Shown: positions 37,631 through 46,058 of the stretch, in pieces
Numbering within the stretch: position 1 is the first letter of the stretch
How the letters are laid out: each line of letters starts with the position of its first letter
Assembly: GCA_020633235.1 (NCBI GenBank)
Contig: JACKEA010000002.1
Span: 1,178,001-1,242,000, forward strand
Direction of reading: 5' to 3'
Source: Polyangiaceae bacterium
Lineage (GTDB): Bacteria; Myxococcota_A; Polyangia; Polyangiales; Polyangiaceae
DNA length: 64,000 nucleotides
Translations under genes and position numbers: made by a program
The notes under the pieces: model-generated
The model's database searches: none
What the model was told of the DNA's origin: nothing
Seen by the model: only the letters and a program-made list of their open reading frames with translations

Positions 37631-40600
37631 ATGACCATGAAATGGCACGAGCGCTGGCCACTCTTGGGGCAGCTCCTTGGGCGCGGCGACGGCACCGGCG
37701 TGGAGGCGATGAGCGCGAAGACCCGCGCCCTTCGCCCGAAGACACGCGATGCGAAGGTCGCTCGCTCCGTTTGCCCCTACTGCGCCGTGGGTTGCGGTCA
37801 GCTCGTCTATCACTCCGCGGGTCGCTTGCTCGCCATCGAAGGTGATCCCGAGAGTCCCATCAACCAGGGCACGCTTTGCCCCAAAGGCGCCGCCAGCCAC
37901 CAGCTGCTGACGCACTCGGAGCGCGTGACGCGCGTGCTCCACCGTGCTCCCCACGCGAAGGCCTGGTCCACCATCCCGCTCGACCAAGCGTTGGATCGGA
38001 TTGCAGATTTGGTTTGGGAGGCGCGGAAACGCACGTTCCGGAAGGACGTGGGACACACCTCGGCCATCGCGCACCTGGGCGGCGCCACCCTGGACAACGA
38101 AGAGAACTACCTGATCAAGAAGCTGTTCACCGCCGGTCTCGGCATGGTGAGCGTCTCGAACCAAGCTCGAATATGACACTCGAGCACGGTGCCCGGTCTG
38201 GGCACCTCTTTCGGGCGAGGTGGCGCCACCACCGCGCCGCAGGATCTGGTGCGCTCGAATTGCATCCTGATCCAGGGCTCGAGCATGGCCGAAGCGCACC
38301 CCGTCGCCTTCCGCTGGGTCGTCGCGGCCAAGGAAAGGGGCGCCACCGTGATCCACGTGGATCCGCGCTACTCGCGCACCAGCGCGCTTTCGGACCTGTG
38401 GCTGCCGCTGCGCGCCGGAACGGACATCGTGCTGCTGGGCGCACTGGTGCGGCACGTGCTCGAGAACGACCTGTTCTTCCGTGACTACGTGGTGGCGTAC
38501 ACCAACGCATCCGTGATCTTGCGCGAGGAGTTCCGAGACACGGAAGATTTGGACGGCCTGTTCTCCGGCTGGGATCCAGAGCAGAAGAAGTACGACACCT
38601 CGAGCTGGCGCTACGCGGGGAACGACCCTGCGCGACCCGAACGAGATCCGTCGCTCCAGCACGAACGCTGCGTCCTGAACGTGCTCCGCCGCCACTTCTC
38701 CCGCTACACGCCAGAGATGGTGGAACGCGTGTGCGGGGTCTCCCCGGAGCTGTTCTCGCAGTTGGCCGACGCCCTCACCCATGCCTCGGGGCCCGACAAG
38801 ACGGCTGCCATCTGCTACGCGGTGGGCTGGACGCAGCACTCGAAGGGCGTGCAGGTCATCCGTACCGCCGCGATCCTCCAGCTCTTGCTGGGCAACATCG
38901 GGCGACCGGGTGGCGGGATCCTGGCGCTCCGAGGTCACGCCTCCATCCAGGGCTCCACGGACATCCCCACGCTGTACGACCTCTTGCCCGGCTACCTGCC
39001 GATGCCCCGCGCCGGCCAGCACGAGAGCCTCGGGGACTACCTCGCCGCCGTTACGAGCCGGGGTGGGCTCTGGCACCAGGGCGACGCCTTCACCGTGAGC
39101 CTTTTGAAGGCCCTGTACGGCCGCCGCGCGCAGCCGGAAAACGACTTTGGCTTCGGCTTTCTGCCCAAGATCACCCGAGACCATTCCCACTTCTCGTTCT
39201 TCCTGGAGATGGCGGACGGGCAAGTGGAGGGGCTGTTCGTGATGGGCCAGAACCCGGCAGTGGGCGCACAGCACTCGCGTCTCGAGCGCCGCGCCCTGTC
39301 CAAGCTGCGCTTCCTGGTGGTGCGCGACCTGGTCGAGATCGAAACCGCGAGCTTCTGGCGTGACTCCCCCGAGGTGCGCCGTGGCGAGCTCCACACCGAA
39401 GACATAGCCACGGAAGTCTTCCTGCTCCCGGCCGCAGGCCACGCGGAGAAGTCCGGTACCTTCACCAACACGCAGCGGCTGCTGCAGTTCCGGGACAAGG
39501 CGGTGGAGCCGCCGGGAGACGCGCGCAGCGAGCTGTGGTTCGTCCACCAACTCGCGCTGCGACTCCAGGCCAAGGCGGAGGCCTCGCCGGATCCCGAGGA
39601 CGAGCCGCTCCGAGCCCTGGATTGGTGGTACCCGGTGGACGAGCACGGCGAGCCGCTGCCCGAAGCGGTGCTCGCGGAGATCAACGGCTGGCGCACGGAC
39701 AGCGGCGACAGCGAAGGCAGCGTCCATGCCGACGGCCACCACGGTCGCCAGCTCCGGAGCTTCTCGGAGCTGTCTGCCGACGGCGCCACCGCGTCGGGCT
39801 GCTGGATCTACTCCGGGGTGCTGGGCCCCGACGGCGAGAATCGCGCGCACTCCCGCTCGGCGCGGGACGCCTACGGCCACGGCTGGGGCTTCGCGTGGCC
39901 GGCGGATCGCCGCATCCTCTACAACCGGGCCAGCGCTCGCCCGGACGGCGCGCCCTGGAGCGAAGAAAAGAAGCTGGTCTGGTGGGACGCGGAAGCGGCG
40001 CGCTGGACGGGCCTCGACGTGCCGGACTTCGACGCCCAGAAGCCGCCGGGCTATCGCCCGGCGAAGGACGCCCAAGGCATGGCGGCGCACCCGGGAGACG
40101 CTCCCTTCTTGATGCACGCGGACGGCCTCGCGCATCTGTTCGTACCCGAAGGTCTCGCGGACGGCCCACTGCCCACCCACTACGAGCCGCTGGAGACTCC
40201 CGTGGAGAACGCGCTCTACGCTCAGCAGCAGAACCCCGCAGTGCGGCGCCACCCGCGAAGCGACAATCCCATCGCGGCACCGATGGACCCCCGCTATCCG
40301 ATCGTGCTCACCACCTACCGCCTGACCGAGCACCACACCGCGGGCGGTATGAGCCGATTCTTGAGCCACCTGGCAGAGCTCCAGCCGGAGCTGTTCGTCG
40401 AGATGTCTCCGGAGCTCGCCGCCCAGGTGGGCGTGGAGAACGGCGATTGGGTCACGGTGGCCACCCCCCGCGCCGGCGTGGAAGCCAAGGCGCTGGTCAC
40501 GCGGCGGCTTCGGCCCCTGAGCCTCGACGGTCGCGTGGTACATCAGGTGGCAATGCCGTTCCACTGGGGCACCGCGGGCCACGTTCAGGGCGACGTGACC

Positions 40601-40762
40601 AACGACCTGATCCCACTTTCCGGCGAGCCCAACGTGAGCATCCACGAATCCAAGGCGCTGTGCTGCGCCGTGTTTCCGGGGCGGCGCCCGCCAGATGCGG
40701 AGATGGGCCCGTGGCTGGAAAAGCTCGCCCGAAGCGCTCGCCCGAAGGAGCCGCCAGCGTGA
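37631..40762 (+). CDS. fdnG: Formate dehydrogenase-N type catalytic subunit, selenocysteine-containing (TGA 38174-38176 = Sec182)
   Basis: One frame runs from ATG 37631 to TGA 40760-40762 if the TGA at 38174-38176 is read as selenocysteine, giving 1043 residues. The [4Fe-4S] motif is CPYCAVGC (Cys48, 51, 55) plus Cys83 in LCPKG. The segment NQARI-Sec-HSSTVPGLGTSFGRG is the FDH active site, where Sec ligates the Mo/W bis-MGD cofactor next to the catalytic His. Molybdopterin-binding blocks follow (QGSSMAEAHPV, VDPRYSRTSAL, LGNIGRPGGG, HHTAGGMSR). The protein oxidises formate to CO2. No Tat signal is seen, unlike E. coli FdnG. A SECIS hairpin follows the TGA. The next gene overlaps by 4 bp. Confidence 0.94.
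38174..38206 (+). promoter_or_regulatory. Bacterial SECIS element directing selenocysteine insertion
   Basis: The in-frame TGA (38174-38176) is followed 11 nt later by a perfect 7-bp stem GGTGCCC/GGGCACC (38188-38194 with 38200-38206) closed by loop GGTCT. The loop begins 18 nt after the TGA, the same spacing and the same GGTCT apical bases as I recall for the E. coli fdhF SECIS. It lies inside the coding sequence and should bind SelB. Confidence 0.9.
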
Positions 40763-41622
40763 TCGGTGACGGCGAAAACAGCGACAACCAGCGCCGTCAC
40801 CTGCACGTCGAGCAGCACACGACCGTCGGCTTCTTCACCGATCCCACGCTGTGCATCGGCTGCAAGGCCTGCGAGGTCGCCTGCAAGGAGCACAACCAGC
40901 TGCCCGACGATGGCTACGTCTTCAGCGGGCACTCCTACGACAACACCGGGCAGCTCGGCGCCTCCACCTGGCGCCACGTGAAATTCCTGGAAATGTCCGC
41001 ACGCCTCGGAAGCCAGGTGGCCGGCACGATGACCGGAAACGGCGAAGATCCCTTCGGCTGGCTGTTCTTGTCCGACGTGTGCAAGCACTGCGAAAACTCC
41101 GGCTGCCTGGAGTCCTGCCCCACCGGCGCCATCGTGCGCACGGAGGTGGGCAGCGTGTTGGTACAAGACGACGTGTGCAACGGCTGCGGCTACTGCGTGG
41201 TCAGCTGTCCGTTCGGCGTGGTGGAGCGCCGCACGGGGCCGGTAGCGGGCAGCGGTGGCGCCCACAAGTGCACGTTCTGTTACGACCGCCAGCTGAGCGG
41301 CCTGACACCCGCCTGCGCCAAGACCTGCCCGACGGAGTCGATCTCCTTCGGCCCTCTCGATGAGCTCAGGACGCGAGCAAAGGAACGCGTGCAGACGCTC
41401 TCGGAACGCGGCTTCGAAGACGTGCGCGTCTACGACGCCGCGAACACCAGCGTTGGCGGCACCCATGCGTTGTTCCTCACCCTGGGCCCGCCGGAGCAGC
41501 TCGGATTGCCTCCGCACCCAGACGTTCCCACGGTGCACCTGGCCAAGGCCTGGACCGCCGCCATCTTCACCGCCCTGGGCGCACTGTTGCTCTCCGCCCT
41601 CGCCTTCATGCTTACGTCATGA
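40759..41622 (+). CDS. Formate dehydrogenase iron-sulfur subunit with C-terminal membrane anchor
   Basis: This 287-residue FdnH/HybA-like ferredoxin has four [4Fe-4S] cysteine clusters: CIGCKACEVACKE, CKHCENSGCLESCPTG, CNGCGYCVVSCPFG and CTFCYDR..CAKTCP. It carries electrons from the catalytic subunit to the membrane subunit. One C-terminal helix (AAIFTALGALLLSALAFML) anchors it. The start is GTG 40759, overlapping the fdnG stop as GTGA, and its own stop overlaps the NrfD-like gene as ATGA. No signal peptide is present. Confidence 0.95.
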   Translation: MIGDGENSDNQRRHLHVEQHTTVGFFTDPTLCIGCKACEVACKEHNQLPDDGYVFSGHSYDNTGQLGASTWRHVKFLEMSARLGSQVAGTMTGNGEDPFGWLFLSDVCKHCENSGCLESCPTGAIVRTEVGSVLVQDDVCNGCGYCVVSCPFGVVERRTGPVAGSGGAHKCTFCYDRQLSGLTPACAKTCPTESISFGPLDELRTRAKERVQTLSERGFEDVRVYDAANTSVGGTHALFLTLGPPEQLGLPPHPDVPTVHLAKAWTAAIFTALGALLLSALAFMLTS

Positions 41623-42605
41623 GCGACTTCGAGGCCCGCCTGTCCGAGCTTCGCCGGACCGCCACAGCCGCGCCGCGTCCGCAGCAGCCGTCCGGCTACT
41701 ACGGACGCCCGATGGTGAAGCCGCCGGTGTGGACCTGGGAAATTCCGCTGTACTTCTTCGTGGGGGGCGTCAGCGGAATGAGCGCGACGCTGGCCCTCGG
41801 CAGCCTCGCCGGCAACGCGCCCCTGGCGTTCACCCGCGCCGCCTTGTGGCTTTCCGTGGCCGGCGCGCTGATTTCACCGGTGCTCTTGATCTTGGATCTG
41901 GGCCGCCCGTCGCGATTCCTCAACATGCTGCGCGTCTTCAAGTGGCGCTCGGCCATGAGCGTCGGCGCTTGGACGCTGGTCGTGCACTCCACGCTGTGCG
42001 TCAGCTCGCTGATGGTGTTCGAGCTGTTCCGCTTCGCCGCGGTGGACGTCGGGCTGCCCAAAGAAGGCGTGGCCGCCCTGCTCTTTGCCCTGCTGCTCAC
42101 CAGCGCGGTGACCGGCACGGTGCTGGCCACCTACACGGGAGTGCTCTTGGGAGCGACGGCCATCCCTGTCTGGTACCGCCACCGCTCGCTCTTGCCGGTG
42201 CACTTCGGCGCGGCCAGCCTGGGCTCCGCCGCGGCACTGCTCGAGCTCCTCGGCCATTCCCTGCCGGCACTGCACACCGTGGGCATGGTCGTCGCATTGG
42301 TCGAAACCATCGTGTTCGCGCTCACCGAGGTGTCCGGCCACGCCGTGGTGGACCGCCCGCTCCGAAGCGGCCGCACGGGCCTCATGATCCGCAGCGCGGG
42401 GGCGCTCACCGGGCCCATCGCCCTCGCCCTCCGCTTCGCCAACGTCCGCGAGCTCGCAGCCATCGCGTTCGTCACCGGCGCCCTGCTCGCCCGCTACGCC
42501 TGGATGGCGGCTGGCCGCGCTTCCGCGCTGGATCCCGAAGCAACCATTGCGGCTCAGGGCGCGTCCGGAAACAACTGCGTGGCGAGGGCGTCGAGACCGA
42601 AGTGA
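41619..42605 (+). CDS. NrfD/PsrC-type membrane subunit of formate dehydrogenase
   Basis: This 328-residue protein has eight or more hydrophobic helices beginning at VWTWEIPLYFFVGGVSGM, the NrfD/PsrC hallmark region, and carries the conserved LILDLGRPSRFLNMLR segment. NrfD proteins pass electrons from the ferredoxin subunit to menaquinone and carry no haem, so this complex uses an NrfD module in place of the FdnI cytochrome b. It ends the three-gene operon, overlapping the iron-sulfur gene by 4 bp. An imperfect inverted repeat follows the stop. Confidence 0.93.
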   Translation: MSDFEARLSELRRTATAAPRPQQPSGYYGRPMVKPPVWTWEIPLYFFVGGVSGMSATLALGSLAGNAPLAFTRAALWLSVAGALISPVLLILDLGRPSRFLNMLRVFKWRSAMSVGAWTLVVHSTLCVSSLMVFELFRFAAVDVGLPKEGVAALLFALLLTSAVTGTVLATYTGVLLGATAIPVWYRHRSLLPVHFGAASLGSAAALLELLGHSLPALHTVGMVVALVETIVFALTEVSGHAVVDRPLRSGRTGLMIRSAGALTGPIALALRFANVRELAAIAFVTGALLARYAWMAAGRASALDPEATIAAQGASGNNCVARASRPK

Positions 42606-42679
42606 GGCGGGCGCCCGAGGAGCGAGCACCGGAGACCTACTGGAGTAGGTTGAGGAGCGGAGCGACGAGGCCGCCCGCC
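42606..42679. repeat. 74-bp imperfect inverted repeat after the formate dehydrogenase operon
   Basis: Outer arms GGCGGGCGCCC (42606-42616) and GGCCGCCCGCC (42669-42679) pair with few mismatches. The centre is CCTAC-TGGA-GTAGG. Arm interiors GGAGCGAGC and GGAGCGGAGCGACG are also related. No T-run follows, so a classical terminator is unlikely; an intergenic mobile repeat or a Rho-type structure is possible. Confidence 0.5.
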
Positions 42680-42728
42680 GCAGCGAGAGGATCGGCGATC
42701 GTAGTCGCAGAGGTTTTCGGACGCGCCC

Positions 42729-43031
42729 TCAGCGCGGACAGTGAGCGCGGCAGCCGCCCTTACCCCGGCACTCGTTCTGTCCGGCGCACGCGTGGGACTC
42801 GGGCACGGCGCAGCCACCCTTGCCCTTGCAGGAGTTCTTGCCCATGCAGCAATCGTCGTCGCGCTGGGCCTTCGCGCTCATCTCCGGCGGCGCCACGGCG
42901 GACAGCGCAAGCTTCGCTTCCCCCTTCACCGGCTCGGCGCTGGCGGCCGAGGGGGGACTCTCCTTCTTGCACGCCGCGAGCAACAGCGCCGCGGCCGCCG
43001 CGCGCGCCAGCGTGGCACCCCGATCACCCAC
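42729..43031 (-). CDS. Cys/Lys/Gly-rich small lipoprotein
   Basis: The signal peptide ends in lipobox LLAAC. The C-terminal 40 residues contain CCMGKNSCKGKGGC and CAGQNECRGKGGC, two repeats of a CxGxNxCxGKGGC unit, a pattern found in small metal-binding or DUF2282-like proteins. Eight cysteines lie in this tail, which suggests a copper or iron binding role outside the cytoplasm; that is inference. It overlaps the crotonase gene by 8 bp on the same strand. Confidence 0.75.
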   Translation of the reverse strand: MGDRGATLARAAAAALLLAACKKESPPSAASAEPVKGEAKLALSAVAPPEMSAKAQRDDDCCMGKNSCKGKGGCAVPESHACAGQNECRGKGGCRAHCPR

Positions 43032-43872
43032 GTCGGCTCACCCCGGGCGCGATGGGCTCACCGCCGTCGCGCTCTGCCACGGCTTGCTTGAAGCCCACGG
43101 CTTCTGCTCGCTCCTTGAACCACATGCCCTCCGGGGAGTGCCGCGCGACGCCGTCGAAAAGCGTCGCCAACGTCTGCGTCCCCGCGAAGCCCATGTTGTC
43201 GAAGGCCTGATTGATCATCAATTTGTGCATCATCAGCTGGTTCCGCGGCACCGCAGCCATGCGCTTCGCCAGCTCCGACACGCGCAGGTCGAGCTCCGCC
43301 TCGGGCACGGCGTCGATCACCAGGCCCATGTCCTTGGCTTCCCGCCCGTCGATCAGATCCCCGGTGAGCAGCATGCGCTTCGCGCGCTCCGCTCCCACGC
43401 GGTACACCCACATCGCGGTGGTGGGGCAGCCCCACACCCGCGCCGGCGGGTATCCGATCTTCGCGTCCGCGGCCATCACCACGAGATCACACGACAGGGC
43501 AATGTCGCTGCCGCCGGCGACGGCGAAGCCGCGCACCTTCGCGATGGTCGGCTTGTAGCTTCGCCACAAGGACGCGAAGCACTGCGTGTTGTCGTACATC
43601 ATCTTGAAGTCGACCATCGGGTCCCAGGGCATCTCTTGCACGCCGGCGTTGGCCCCCGGCGTCTGTGCGTAGTCCACCAGGTCGTAGCCGGCGGAGAACG
43701 CACGCCCGGCACCGGTCACCACGATGACGTGCACGTCGTCGTCGTCGTTGGCCTGGGCAACCGCCGCGCGGATGTCCCGCGGCATGTGCTGATCGATGGC
43801 GTTCAGACGCTCGGGACGATTCAGGGTGATGGTCGCGATGCGATCCGTAATCTCGAGCGTGACGCTCTTCAC
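43024..43872 (-). CDS. Enoyl-CoA hydratase/isomerase (crotonase) family protein
   Basis: This 282-residue crotonase fold protein has ATITLNRPERLNAI, the CoA-oxyanion segment GAGRAFSAGYDLVDY and the second oxyanion part VRGFAVAGGSDIALSCDLVVMA. The usual catalytic Glu of the GG-E region is Ser/Asp here (GGSDIAL), so the reaction may not be hydration; isomerase, hydrolase or lyase activity is possible. It is cytoplasmic. It lies 9 bp after a lipocalin-like gene (43882-44865) and before a small lipoprotein gene on the same strand. Confidence 0.88.
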   Translation of the reverse strand: MKSVTLEITDRIATITLNRPERLNAIDQHMPRDIRAAVAQANDDDDVHVIVVTGAGRAFSAGYDLVDYAQTPGANAGVQEMPWDPMVDFKMMYDNTQCFASLWRSYKPTIAKVRGFAVAGGSDIALSCDLVVMAADAKIGYPPARVWGCPTTAMWVYRVGAERAKRMLLTGDLIDGREAKDMGLVIDAVPEAELDLRVSELAKRMAAVPRNQLMMHKLMINQAFDNMGFAGTQTLATLFDGVARHSPEGMWFKERAEAVGFKQAVAERDGGEPIAPGVSRRG

Positions 43873-43881
43873 GAAACCTCC

Positions 43882-44865
43882 TCAGGCCAGCATTCGGACG
43901 CCATGCTTCGGGTCCTTGGTACCGATTTCGAGGGCGGCAGCGCGGCTCGTCACCTCCAGCGGCGGGCCGCTGGCCGGCTCCAGGCGCAACCAGGCCCGCG
44001 CGATCTTGGAGTTCAAGCAGTAGGTCATGTCCCCGTCGGGGTTCTCGTAATAGAGCCCCACCATGTCGTCCGTGGTGGCGGACAGCTCGCCGCGCACCTT
44101 CGCGCGGCGGGTCTGCGCCTCGAACTTCCAGGAGCGCTGCGCCACCGAGCCCTTGTTCTGCATCAGGTTCTTGACGGCGTTGAACTCGTAGCGCGCCCCC
44201 TCGTGCCACACGCACACGATGGTGAGCGGGGGCACCAACACCGGCCCCATCTTCACCCGTGCCGTCACGCCCTCGAGCATCACGTTCTCGCCGCCGTCCC
44301 ACTGGTTCACGTGTCCCCAGCCGTACAGCTCCGCGTGCTTCTTGCCCCAGTTGTGACCCTGCATGCCGCGCCAGCCGTCCACCCGCACTTCGCGGCCGTC
44401 CACCTTGTAGAACCCCGAAAAGCGCGTGTCGGGAAAGGGCGTGACCAGCTTGGAGCTCGGGAACTTGCCGCGGTACATGCGCTCGTTGGGGAGCAGCGTG
44501 AGGGGCGGTCCGCCGGCGTCGAAGGTGAGCTCCCACTCGAGGCTGTGGCCCCGCGCCGAGAGGCGCCCGCGAGTGAACCCCGGCCGAAGCTCCACGTCGC
44601 GTACGCGCACGTCGAGGGCGTCCGCCGAGAAGCGTGCCTCGGAGTACGGGATCACCTCCTTGGCGGCGACGTGGCCGCTCTCGCGATCGAACGCGATGGC
44701 CCAACCTTCCGCCACCGGGTCGCGAAAACGCCCGGACAAGATGGTGGCCTTGAGCCACAACGCGCGGCGCGCCTTCGGGTCGTTCAGCTTGAGGAAGTAG
44801 CTCTCGACGTGATCCGCGCTCGTGTCACGCTCGAACCTCACGGCGTTCCAGTCCCGCCCACTCAT
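43882..44865 (-). CDS. Lipocalin-fold protein of the CrtC/AttH/tocopherol-cyclase type
   Basis: This 327-residue beta-rich protein has the motif GMQGHNWGKKHAELYGWGHV around residues 180-200, the double-lipocalin motif seen in AttH, hydroxyneurosporene synthase (CrtC) and tocopherol cyclase-like proteins. A second beta half follows with IVCVWHEGARYEFNAVKN. It has no signal peptide. It is the first gene of a set with crotonase and a small lipoprotein. Relatives act on isoprenoids or have unknown roles, so the substrate is open. Confidence 0.7.
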   Translation of the reverse strand: MSGRDWNAVRFERDTSADHVESYFLKLNDPKARRALWLKATILSGRFRDPVAEGWAIAFDRESGHVAAKEVIPYSEARFSADALDVRVRDVELRPGFTRGRLSARGHSLEWELTFDAGGPPLTLLPNERMYRGKFPSSKLVTPFPDTRFSGFYKVDGREVRVDGWRGMQGHNWGKKHAELYGWGHVNQWDGGENVMLEGVTARVKMGPVLVPPLTIVCVWHEGARYEFNAVKNLMQNKGSVAQRSWKFEAQTRRAKVRGELSATTDDMVGLYYENPDGDMTYCLNSKIARAWLRLEPASGPPLEVTSRAAALEIGTKDPKHGVRMLA

Positions 44866-44940
44866 GCGCCGGACTGTAATTCAGACGGCATTGCATCGGA
44901 GCAACAAAAACGGGCCCGCCGCACACAATCGTGGGCCGAT

Positions 44941-44966
44941 GTTTGTTGGTCCGGCGCGAATCCCGG
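44941..44966 (+). repeat. Dispersed intergenic element, copy 6
   Basis: GTTTGTTGG, two variable bases, then CGGCGCGAATCCCGG. It faces copy 7 at 45022-45055 in inverted orientation, 55 bp apart, so the pair could form a long stem. A short GGCCC/GGGCC hairpin lies just upstream. Confidence 0.6.
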
Positions 44967-45021
44967 CACGCCACGACGCCACCGCGTCCGCCGCGCGGCG
45001 CCGCGCGCTCCGGCGCGGCGC

Positions 45022-45055
45022 GACGGGAATCGCGCCGGTCCGACAAAAAAGAAAA
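45022..45055 (-). repeat. Dispersed intergenic element, copy 7
   Basis: On the minus strand TTTTCTTTTTTGTCGG, two bases, CGGCGCGATTCCCGTC. Its T-run is at the same time the U-tract of the terminator at 45045-45087, so this copy directly links the element to transcription termination. Confidence 0.6.
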
Positions 45056-45087
45056 GGCGGACCCTCCGATGCTCCGGAGCGTCCGCC
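45045..45087 (-). terminator. Rho-independent terminator for the HEAT-repeat gene
   Basis: A 13-bp stem with one mismatch (45056-45068 with 45075-45087) and loop of 6 bases begins 14 nt after the stop at 45102. On the minus strand it is followed by TTTTCTTTTTTG. This is the clearest intrinsic terminator in the window. Confidence 0.85.
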
Positions 45088-45101
45088 AGTTTCCGCCCGG
45101 G

Positions 45102-46058
45102 TCAGTACTTGTGCAGCGGGCTCTTCTCGAACTTCTGCCGCAGGGCATCGAGGGCCTGCGCCAGCTCGGGCGAGGCGCCGCTCTTGGCCGCCTCGATCAG
45201 GCCGGGGGTGGCAGGGTCGTCCACCAGCAGGATCGACTTCTGGAGCTCGACGCGCAGCTCCTTGTCGCCGTACAGGCGCACGAAGGTGTCGATCAGCGCC
45301 TTGGCGGCGGTGGAGCGGACCGAGCCGCCTTCACCGGTCTTCGAGAGCGCCGGGGTCTTCCAGGCCCAGGTGTTGCCCACGTCCCCCAGCGCCTGGATGG
45401 TGAGCCGCGTGGTTCGACGATCCGTTGCGGACGCGACGATCTTCGAGAGCGCCTGGGCAACGACCGGACGACGGGCGTTGCCGATGGCGGAGAGCACCGC
45501 CATCCGTCGCTGGTTCGGCTTCTCCGCGAGGGACACCAGCTTTGCCGCGGCGGAATCCGTACCGATGCGCCCGAGGGCCTCGGCGGCGGCGCGCACGACC
45601 CAGTAGTCCGAGTCGGTCTCCAGGATCTTGGTGAGCACCGGTTCGGCCACGCCATCGCGTTGGATGCCGACGGCCTCGATCAGCCCGACCCGCAGCGTGG
45701 TCCACGCCGTGGAGGTCATGTCGCCGCGGGCGGGGCCCTTCACCGCCAACATCTCCAGCATGGGCATCAGGGCATCCGGCCCCAGACGCTTGAGGGAGAG
45801 GGTGATGGTGGCGAAGGGACCGCGACGGCGCTTGTCGAGCTCCGGCACCTGACTGGCCACCTTTGCGACGCGCTGGAACACCACGGGGTTATCGGCGCGC
45901 GCCTTCTTGATGCGAGCGGTCAGATCCTTCTGGGTCTTCTGATCCAGCTGCTTGACGGTGAGCACCACGCCGGAGGGTCCGGCCGCCTTCGCCGGCTCGG
46001 CCGCACAAACGGCCAGGCCCAAGGCCATGATTGCGAAAAAGACTCGTGCCGCTCTCAT
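45102..46058 (-). CDS. Exported HEAT-repeat protein
   Basis: A signal peptide (MRAARVFFAIMALGLAVCA) precedes about seven helical repeats of HEAT type, for example DSDYWVVRAAAEALGRIGTD, RRMAVLSAIGNARRP and RRTTRLTIQALGDVG. HEAT repeats make protein-binding solenoids. The start is ATG 46058, in a 4-bp overlap (ATGA) with the protein-arginine deiminase stop; an earlier ATG at 46076 is less likely. It is co-transcribed with the deiminase and may present substrates to it or inhibit it. A strong terminator follows. Confidence 0.85.
   Translation of the reverse strand: MRAARVFFAIMALGLAVCAAEPAKAAGPSGVVLTVKQLDQKTQKDLTARIKKARADNPVVFQRVAKVASQVPELDKRRRGPFATITLSLKRLGPDALMPMLEMLAVKGPARGDMTSTAWTTLRVGLIEAVGIQRDGVAEPVLTKILETDSDYWVVRAAAEALGRIGTDSAAAKLVSLAEKPNQRRMAVLSAIGNARRPVVAQALSKIVASATDRRTTRLTIQALGDVGNTWAWKTPALSKTGEGGSVRSTAAKALIDTFVRLYGDKELRVELQKSILLVDDPATPGLIEAAKSGASPELAQALDALRQKFEKSPLHKY

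Noticed and set aside
37709..37711. Alternative fdnG start at ATG 37709, which has a better SD (TGGAGG)
   Set aside because: The upstream residues (WHERWPLLGQLLGRG) look like genuine FDH N-terminal sequence, so the start at 37631 or 37637 is preferred.
38174..38176. TGA as a nonsense mutation making the formate dehydrogenase a pseudogene
   Set aside because: The TGA sits exactly at the selenocysteine position, a SECIS hairpin with GGTCT loop follows, and the rest of the gene and operon are intact.
37466..40645. Long minus-strand open frame (1059 codons) opposite formate dehydrogenase
   Set aside because: Antisense to an unmistakable FDH with full cofactor motifs; composition typical of a shadow frame.
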